From contig JAJDDV010000081.1 in the NCBI GenBank assembly GCA_029260135.1, forward strand, positions 47,710 to 111,709: 64,000 nucleotides of DNA. The letters are read 5' to 3'. The stretch's first letter is position 1, and each line of letters starts with the position of its first letter. The stretch is from Phycisphaerae bacterium (GTDB lineage: Bacteria > Planctomycetota > Phycisphaerae > UBA1845). A program made the position numbers and the translations under genes. The notes beneath the pieces were generated by a model. That model was given only the letters and a program-made list of their open reading frames with translations. It was not told where the DNA came from and searched no databases. Below, in pieces: positions 58,350 to 64,000 of the stretch.

Positions 58350-59870
58350 ATGGGGTACGTGATGTCATCCGTGAAACGGTTTTTGACGGCGGAGGAAGTT
58401 CCACGCTGGTTCGGCCTGGCGATCGTTCTGATCTTCGTCGTGGGAATGACCACCGTAGCGCAGGTCGGCGACGATCGCGTTCGGGCTCTTGCCGTGGTCC
58501 TGACGGTTCTGGCGGCGTTGTTTCTGGTCTATCGATGTCTACGCGAGCAACAGCGGAGCGTTTCTCGTATTGCGGATCGCCTCAAGCGGCAGCGTGACCG
58601 TTTGGAGGATGATCTCGAGTCGCTGCGCATGTCCGATTCGGTCGACGCGGTCGGCGCGACGTGGAACGATTTGATCGAGCTTACGCTTCGGTTGCGTGAA
58701 TCGGTGAAGCGCTCCGAATCGAACGAGGAGCTGTCGCGCGCGCTGGAACAGGCCGGCGGCGGCGAATTGGCCGAGGCGCTTCATGCCATCCCGGACGGGC
58801 TGATGTATATCACGGATGAGTCGCGTTTCGAGTACGTCAACACGACGATGCTCCGCCTTCTGGGGTGGGACGGCGAGACGGCCCTGCGAACGACGCTTCG
58901 GGATGCCACATCGACCGGTTTCGGTGAGAAGTTACTGGAACTGGTGCAAAGCCTACTCCAGCCCAATGGGTCGTTCGAGTCTCGCACGGAGGTTCTGGAG
59001 ACGGGTGACGAAGTCGGAGATCGCAGCATCTATCGGGTCCGCGTGACCCCTCTCCAGCGGGCCCATAAGTCGGGTGAGTGTGTCGTCTTGGTCCGCGATG
59101 TCAGTCAACAGATTCGTGCGGACCGCGCGCGAGAAGAGTTCATCACGCAGGTCACGCACGAGCTGCGGACGCCGTTGACGAACATACGGGCGTACACGGA
59201 AACGCTGTCCAGCGGGATGTTCGACGATCCGAGCATCATCACCGAGTGCTACAACGTGATTACGAAGGAGACGCGACGGTTGTCGCGGCTGATCGAGGAC
59301 ATTCTGAGTGTCTCGCAACTGGAGGCGGGTTGCATCGAGCTTCAGATGGACCTTGTGGATCCCAAGACACTGTTGAGTGAAGCGGTTCGTGACGTGCGCG
59401 GTATCGCGGACGAGAAGGGCATCGATCTTCAGCTCATCCTTCCGGCCAAGCTCGAGCCGATTCAGGCGGACCGCGACAAGCTGGCGGTGGTCATCAACAA
59501 CCTCCTCGGCAACGCGCTGAAGTACACGCCGGCGAACGGGAATGTCGTTGTCGGATGCCAGGCGGGTAACAGTGAAGCGTTGATCACGGTGAAGGACAAC
59601 GGTATCGGGATCGACCCTGCGGACCAGGCGCGCATTTTCGACAAGTTTCAGCGTTCCGTCGACGCGGAGGTTCAGAACCAACCCGGTACGGGTATCGGGC
59701 TCTACACGGCGCGTGAGATCGTCCGCCGGCATCGCGGTGAGATTGAGCTCATGAGCGAGAAGGGGCAGGGATCCACGTTCGTGGTGCGTTTGCCGCAGAA
59801 GGAGAGTCGTGGGGGATCGCTGAGCGCTGCCGGTCCGAGTACGGGCAAGGCCGCGACGGTTCAGAGTTGA
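58350..59870 (+). CDS. Membrane sensor histidine kinase (TM, PAS, HisKA, HATPase)
   Basis: 'FITQVTHELRTPLTNIRAYTETLSSGMF' H-box; 'NNLLGNALKYTPANGNV', 'VKDNGIGIDPADQARIFDKFQR', 'GTGIGLYTAREIV'. Confidence 0.95.
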   Translation: MGYVMSSVKRFLTAEEVPRWFGLAIVLIFVVGMTTVAQVGDDRVRALAVVLTVLAALFLVYRCLREQQRSVSRIADRLKRQRDRLEDDLESLRMSDSVDAVGATWNDLIELTLRLRESVKRSESNEELSRALEQAGGGELAEALHAIPDGLMYITDESRFEYVNTTMLRLLGWDGETALRTTLRDATSTGFGEKLLELVQSLLQPNGSFESRTEVLETGDEVGDRSIYRVRVTPLQRAHKSGECVVLVRDVSQQIRADRAREEFITQVTHELRTPLTNIRAYTETLSSGMFDDPSIITECYNVITKETRRLSRLIEDILSVSQLEAGCIELQMDLVDPKTLLSEAVRDVRGIADEKGIDLQLILPAKLEPIQADRDKLAVVINNLLGNALKYTPANGNVVVGCQAGNSEALITVKDNGIGIDPADQARIFDKFQRSVDAEVQNQPGTGIGLYTAREIVRRHRGEIELMSEKGQGSTFVVRLPQKESRGGSLSAAGPSTGKAATVQS

Positions 59871-59900
59871 GGACGTTGATCGCTGAGGAGGCTCTATCCT

Positions 59901-60287
59901 GTGCCGACCATCCTGATTGTGGAAGACGAAGCGCACATCATCCGCATTCTTTCGTTGTGGTTGAAGCGTCACGGGTATGACATTCTCGAGGCGTCCAACG
60001 GTGAGGCTGCGCTCGATGTCCTCGATCGTGAGTCGGTCGACGTCATCATTTCCGATATGAACATGCCTGTCATGGACGGATTGACGTTGGTGAAGACGGT
60101 CCGTGATGAGCGTGGGATGTCGATTCCGTTTCTGTTGATTTCGGCCCGTTGCGACCAAGAGCAACTGTCTGAGCGGCTGAAGCCTTATCAGGTTGAGCTT
60201 TATCCGAAACCGTTTGCGCCGTCTCGGCTGGTGGCGGAGATTGACCGGATGCTGCATCCCACGATTACGGAGAACCCATCCACGTGA
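59901..60287 (+). CDS. Stand-alone response-regulator receiver protein
   Basis: 'TILIVEDEAHIIRILSLWLKRHGYDILEASNGEAALDVL...VDVIISDMNMPVMDGLTLVKTVR...PFLLISAR...YPKPFAPSRL'. Confidence 0.93.
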   Translation: MPTILIVEDEAHIIRILSLWLKRHGYDILEASNGEAALDVLDRESVDVIISDMNMPVMDGLTLVKTVRDERGMSIPFLLISARCDQEQLSERLKPYQVELYPKPFAPSRLVAEIDRMLHPTITENPST

Positions 60288-61627
60288 GCGCGTCGGATCC
60301 ATCCGCACTCCCTTCACCCGAATCCGCAGGTGATGTACGTCCGGCGACGGATGCGCGCAGCGGTCTGGAGTTGCTGCGCAGTCACTTGACGCCGCTCAAA
60401 CAGGACGCGCGCATCGACCGGATGCTGTCCAACGTGAGCGAGTCGGTCGAGCGTCTGGCGGTGGAACACTCGGGAATGGCCGAGGAACTGCTCTGTGTTT
60501 ATGAGCAGCTCGGCATCGTTTTCGAGATGACGGGCAAGCTCCCGAGTATCCACCGTGAAGCGGAGGTGTTCGATCTTTTCGCGGATTGCCTTCGGCGGAG
60601 CTTTACGACGCGCGAGGTCTTCGTCGTCGATCCTCACGCGTTGCTTCCGGGAGGCTCGCATGGCGGGCGCGCGCTTTACGGAGACTGGATCGACGCGTTG
60701 ATCATCCGGGCGCGCGACCAGGCGAGCGTCATCGTGGAGGGTCCCGAGGCCGCCGCGGAAGCGCGAGCCCCAGCGGAGATCATGGTGGGTCCGGTATTCG
60801 CGGGCGAGTCGTTCGTTGGTGCGATCGTGCTCGCGGCGGAGGAAGCCAGCGAAGCGTTCCGCGCGGGCGACATGCTGTTGCTCGAATCGTTGACGATGTT
60901 CTGCGGCGACCTGATCCGGAATCTCCGTCTGGTCAACGAAGTTCGGGAGATGTCGCTGGACATGGTGCGCGCGTTGGTCAATGCGGTCGACCACAAAGAC
61001 GAGTATACGTCGGGGCACTCGGTTCGTGTCGGTTATTTTGCCACGATTCTCGGAAAGTGCGTCGGCCTCAAGGACGAAGAGCTGCAAATGCTCCGATGGA
61101 GCGCTCTTCTTCACGACGTCGGCAAGATTGGAATCCGCGACGATGTTCTGAAGAAGGAAGGGAAGCTGACGGCGGAGGAATTTGATCACATCAAGGAGCA
61201 TCCTGTCCGCAGCCATCGCATCCTCCAGGAAGTGCCGCAGTTGTCTCGGGCGAGTGACGGCGTCTTGTATCACCATGAACGATGGGATGGGACGGGATAC
61301 CCCGAGGGATTGGCGAGCGAGGACATTCCGCTTCAGGCGCGGATCATCCACATCGCTGACGTGTTCGACGCGTTGACCTCCGATCGATCCTATCGAACGG
61401 CCTTCACGTGGCAGAAGGCGCTGGAGATTCTCGATGAAGACTCGGGCAAGACGTGTGACCCCGATCTCCAGCCTCTTTTCGACAAGCTGATTCGCGAGAG
61501 GGTTGAAGGGAGGCCATCGGGTTGGACGGATCTTGTTCAGCACGCCGGTCGCTTCGCCCACACGGGGGACATTGATCCTCTACCGAGTCCGATTCCGCTA
61601 CGCGGTCACGGAGGTGACACCACATGA
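60284..61627 (+). CDS. GAF-like/HD-GYP domain protein (predicted c-di-GMP phosphodiesterase)
   Basis: 4-nt overlap with the response regulator (GTGA); 'LLHDVGKIGIRDDVLKKEGKLTAEEFDHIKEHPVRSHRIL', 'LYHHERWDGTGYPEGLASEDIPLQARIIHIADVFDALTSDRSYR'. Confidence 0.94.
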   Translation: MSASDPSALPSPESAGDVRPATDARSGLELLRSHLTPLKQDARIDRMLSNVSESVERLAVEHSGMAEELLCVYEQLGIVFEMTGKLPSIHREAEVFDLFADCLRRSFTTREVFVVDPHALLPGGSHGGRALYGDWIDALIIRARDQASVIVEGPEAAAEARAPAEIMVGPVFAGESFVGAIVLAAEEASEAFRAGDMLLLESLTMFCGDLIRNLRLVNEVREMSLDMVRALVNAVDHKDEYTSGHSVRVGYFATILGKCVGLKDEELQMLRWSALLHDVGKIGIRDDVLKKEGKLTAEEFDHIKEHPVRSHRILQEVPQLSRASDGVLYHHERWDGTGYPEGLASEDIPLQARIIHIADVFDALTSDRSYRTAFTWQKALEILDEDSGKTCDPDLQPLFDKLIRERVEGRPSGWTDLVQHAGRFAHTGDIDPLPSPIPLRGHGGDTT

Positions 61628-62949
61628 CACTGACGCTCCTGCTTCCTTGGTTTCCGATCGTTCTGGCGGTTGGCGTGGGCGGGCGTATTCTCGGACGCAC
61701 GCGTGGACTGGCGATGGGGATTGTGTCGGCGTTGTTCTGGCTGCTGCTGGTGCAGGCGTCCGCGGGCGACGGGTTTTCCGGTCAGCCGTGGGTTGTTTTG
61801 TCGATGATCGCCGGGGCGACAGCCATCGTGGCGATGGGCCGTTGGTCCGGCGAGTTCGCCGCGTCCGAAGCGGATTCCACGGTCTCGAAGAAAACGGCCA
61901 CGGTGTCCCCCGAGGCGCACGTGACCGAGAGTCGACATCTCATCGCGGCCGTGGACCGGTTTGATGACTGGCTGCATGAGCATCGCGAAGACAGTGATCC
62001 CTGGCCCAAGTTCGACGAATTCGTTCGCGCGCTTTTGTACGAGTTTTGCCAGGCGACGCACGTGCGGCCGTATCGTCTTCTCAGCGGAGGCGACGACCTC
62101 GTTGCTCTGCACGATTCAGAGCCACTTGGCGACGATGACCGTCTCTCGGCGCGTCGCGGGATCGTCGGGCACGTCGTGACGACGGGGCGTCCGTATCTTT
62201 TCGGCGATGCTTCTCAGGGCGAACTGGTCAACCGGTTGGGCGACGAATCGGACGAGCCGATCGCGTGGTGCTTCGCCATCCGCCAGGGGCCTCGTCGACT
62301 CGGTGTGGTTCTGGTGGGGCAGGTCGGTTTCGCGCCGGATCAGCAAGTCATCTTCCGTCGTTCGATGGAACGGTTGGTGAATCAGTTCTGGTGCACGCTG
62401 GCGGAAACGATGTTGAGCCGTTCTGCGGCACAGGTCGATCCGGCGTCGGGTCTTGCGACTCGCTTCGCGTTTCTGCGTGTCGCGGAGGAATCGCTTCGAT
62501 CGTCTTACAAACAGGGTGAACCGGTTGCGATCGTCGTCATGGCGATCGAGGGTCTTCGGACGTTGAACGACACGGGTCGCTGGGAGGTGGCGGACGAAGT
62601 CGTCCGCGCGGTGAGCGACGTTCTACGTCGCAAGGTGAGAATGGACGACCAATTGGGGCGGTTTGACGATTCACGAATGGTGCTCCTTCTTCGCCGCGTC
62701 GATTCGGAACTCGCCTCTTTGATTGTCGCCCAGATGATGTCGCGGGTGACGGCGGTCTGTTCGGATGCTTCGCGGTGGGGCAGCTCCGTGTGTGTACGGT
62801 GCGGTGTGACCGGAAGTGGAACGGATGAGCCGACGCTTCGCACGCTGATGTCGCGCGCGCTGATTCAGTGCAGCCGGGCGCGGCAGGCGCATGCTTCGGT
62901 GGCGAGTGATTTCAGCGTTTCGGTCGAGGCCGATGGAGCGCCGGCGTGA
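61624..62949 (+). CDS. Membrane GAF plus degenerate GGDEF-like protein
   Basis: ATGA overlap with upstream gene; N-terminal TMs; 'DPASGLATRFAFLRVAEESLRSSYKQGEPVAIVVMAIEGLRTLNDTGRWEVADEVVRAVSDVLRRKVRMDDQLGRFDDSRMVLLL' has GGDEF-domain topology with RFDDS at the signature. Confidence 0.78.
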   Translation: MTLTLLLPWFPIVLAVGVGGRILGRTRGLAMGIVSALFWLLLVQASAGDGFSGQPWVVLSMIAGATAIVAMGRWSGEFAASEADSTVSKKTATVSPEAHVTESRHLIAAVDRFDDWLHEHREDSDPWPKFDEFVRALLYEFCQATHVRPYRLLSGGDDLVALHDSEPLGDDDRLSARRGIVGHVVTTGRPYLFGDASQGELVNRLGDESDEPIAWCFAIRQGPRRLGVVLVGQVGFAPDQQVIFRRSMERLVNQFWCTLAETMLSRSAAQVDPASGLATRFAFLRVAEESLRSSYKQGEPVAIVVMAIEGLRTLNDTGRWEVADEVVRAVSDVLRRKVRMDDQLGRFDDSRMVLLLRRVDSELASLIVAQMMSRVTAVCSDASRWGSSVCVRCGVTGSGTDEPTLRTLMSRALIQCSRARQAHASVASDFSVSVEADGAPA

Positions 62950-63281
62950 AAGTAGACCAACAGAAGATCGGAACCGTCGATGTGCTCTCGCCTGTGGGTC
63001 CACTCGTTGATGAGGGCGCTACGGCGTTCGCGAAGGTCCTTCTCGACCGCGTCCGGTGCCCGAACCCTCGGGTGGTCGTATCGCTGAGTGAGAGTCCGTA
63101 CTTGGACAGTACGGCTGTGGAAGGGCTGGTCGAAGCCTCGGATCAACTGGCGGATCGTGCCGCGAGTCTTCGCCTGGTGGAGACGCCGGCGACGTGCCGC
63201 GAGATTTTGGAGCTCACGGGCGTCGCGGGTCAGTTCAGTTTCTTCGAGGATGTTCACAGTGCGGTCAGGAGCTTTCTGTAG
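62946..63281 (+). CDS. STAS-domain protein (anti-sigma factor antagonist-like)
   Basis: GTGA overlap with upstream gene; 'VVVSLSESPYLDSTAVEGLVEASDQLADRAASLRLVETPATCREILELTGV'. Confidence 0.85.
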   Translation: MKVDQQKIGTVDVLSPVGPLVDEGATAFAKVLLDRVRCPNPRVVVSLSESPYLDSTAVEGLVEASDQLADRAASLRLVETPATCREILELTGVAGQFSFFEDVHSAVRSFL

Positions 63282-63370
63282 ATCGCGACGTTTGACGAGG
63301 GCATTGGCGTTTTCCGCAACGGTCAGCCGGTCGGCCGTCCTGAAGCAGCGAATCGGCGTGGGCTTTCCTG

Positions 63371-64000
63371 ATGACGAACCTGGCGATTGAAAACGTGGTC
63401 CGACTGGGTGAGCAGCTCCTTCATGATGGGCTGATCACGCAGGAGCAGTTGGCCGAGGCGCTGGTTCGTCAGCAGGAAAGTGGGGGGCGTATCGGCGGTG
63501 CGTTGGTCGGGATTGGTGCGATTTCGTCGGGGACGCTGGTCCAGACACTGGCCAGCCGCCTCGGCGTCAAAGGCTGTGTTCTGCGCCACGGGCTCATCGA
63601 CCCGAAGGTGGCCAAGTGCATTCCGAAGGAAGAGGCAGAGCGTCTTCGGGTGCTTCCCCTGTTTCGGATACACGACGAGTTGACGGTCGCGATGGTGGAA
63701 CCGCAATCCCTTCCGGTTCAAGACCGGCTGCGCGATTTGACGGGGTGTTCGATCCGACCTGTCCTGGTGATCGCGGAGAACCTCGAGGAGTATCAGCACA
63801 AGTACCTAGCGGCTGAGGTCACGGTGGATACGTTCCTCGCATCGATCGAGGAGAGCGACGTTCGTATCACCGAGACGGAAGCGATCGACGAAGGCCCCGT
63901 CACGGACCTGGACAAGATGATCGAGGGCAGCCCGATCGTGAACCTCGTCAACCTCGCTGTTTTGACGGCGCTTCGGGCGGGGGCGAGCGATGTCCATATC
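63371..64000 (+). CDS. GspE/PilB-family secretion/pilus ATPase with MshEN-like N-terminus (3' end outside window)
   Basis: Not in the ORF track because no stop lies before the window end; ATG at 63371 reads 'MTNLAIENVVRLGEQLLHDGLITQEQLAEALVRQQESGGRIGGALVGIGAISSGTLVQTLASRLGVKG...SPIVNLVNLAVLTALRAGASDVHI'. Confidence 0.88.
   Translation, partial: MTNLAIENVVRLGEQLLHDGLITQEQLAEALVRQQESGGRIGGALVGIGAISSGTLVQTLASRLGVKGCVLRHGLIDPKVAKCIPKEEAERLRVLPLFRIHDELTVAMVEPQSLPVQDRLRDLTGCSIRPVLVIAENLEEYQHKYLAAEVTVDTFLASIEESDVRITETEAIDEGPVTDLDKMIEGSPIVNLVNLAVLTALRAGASDVHI

Noticed and set aside
58953-60317. 454-aa minus-strand ORF (and the 415-aa ORF 60314..61561)
   Set aside because: Antisense to the histidine kinase, response regulator and HD-GYP genes, which have clear catalytic motifs.

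Overview
The window is 64 kb of GC-rich bacterial chromosome. Gene content suggests Planctomycetota: DCNxNGIPDEC repeats, a zf-HC2/Ser-Thr kinase, CxxCxYDL...CPECG proteins and ECF sigma factors (inference, no database check). About 43 protein genes and one tRNA-Ser(CGA) are supportable. Housekeeping genes include aspS, leuS, uvrA, a phosphofructokinase, rsmG, an HtrA protease, an S41 protease, sppA and an ABC exporter module. The accessory content is more interesting. (i) A 2,660-aa Cys-rich secreted ORF contains an abrupt G/C strand-skew flip in the middle of a repeat module, possibly a recombination or assembly junction. (ii) A coupled sensor kinase / response regulator / HD-GYP / degenerate GGDEF / STAS cluster leads into a PilB/GspE-type ATPase with an MshEN-like N-terminus, which looks like a c-di-GMP-linked pilus or secretion control locus. 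(iii) A tightly overlapping trio encodes a secreted STN-like protein, an ECF sigma factor and a single-TM protein. (iv) One exported protein has a very long Arg/Ser-rich domain. (v) Dispersed intergenic hairpin repeats are present. No CRISPR array, rRNA, transposase or phage genes were found. All calls come from reading the sequence and translations; no searches were run.
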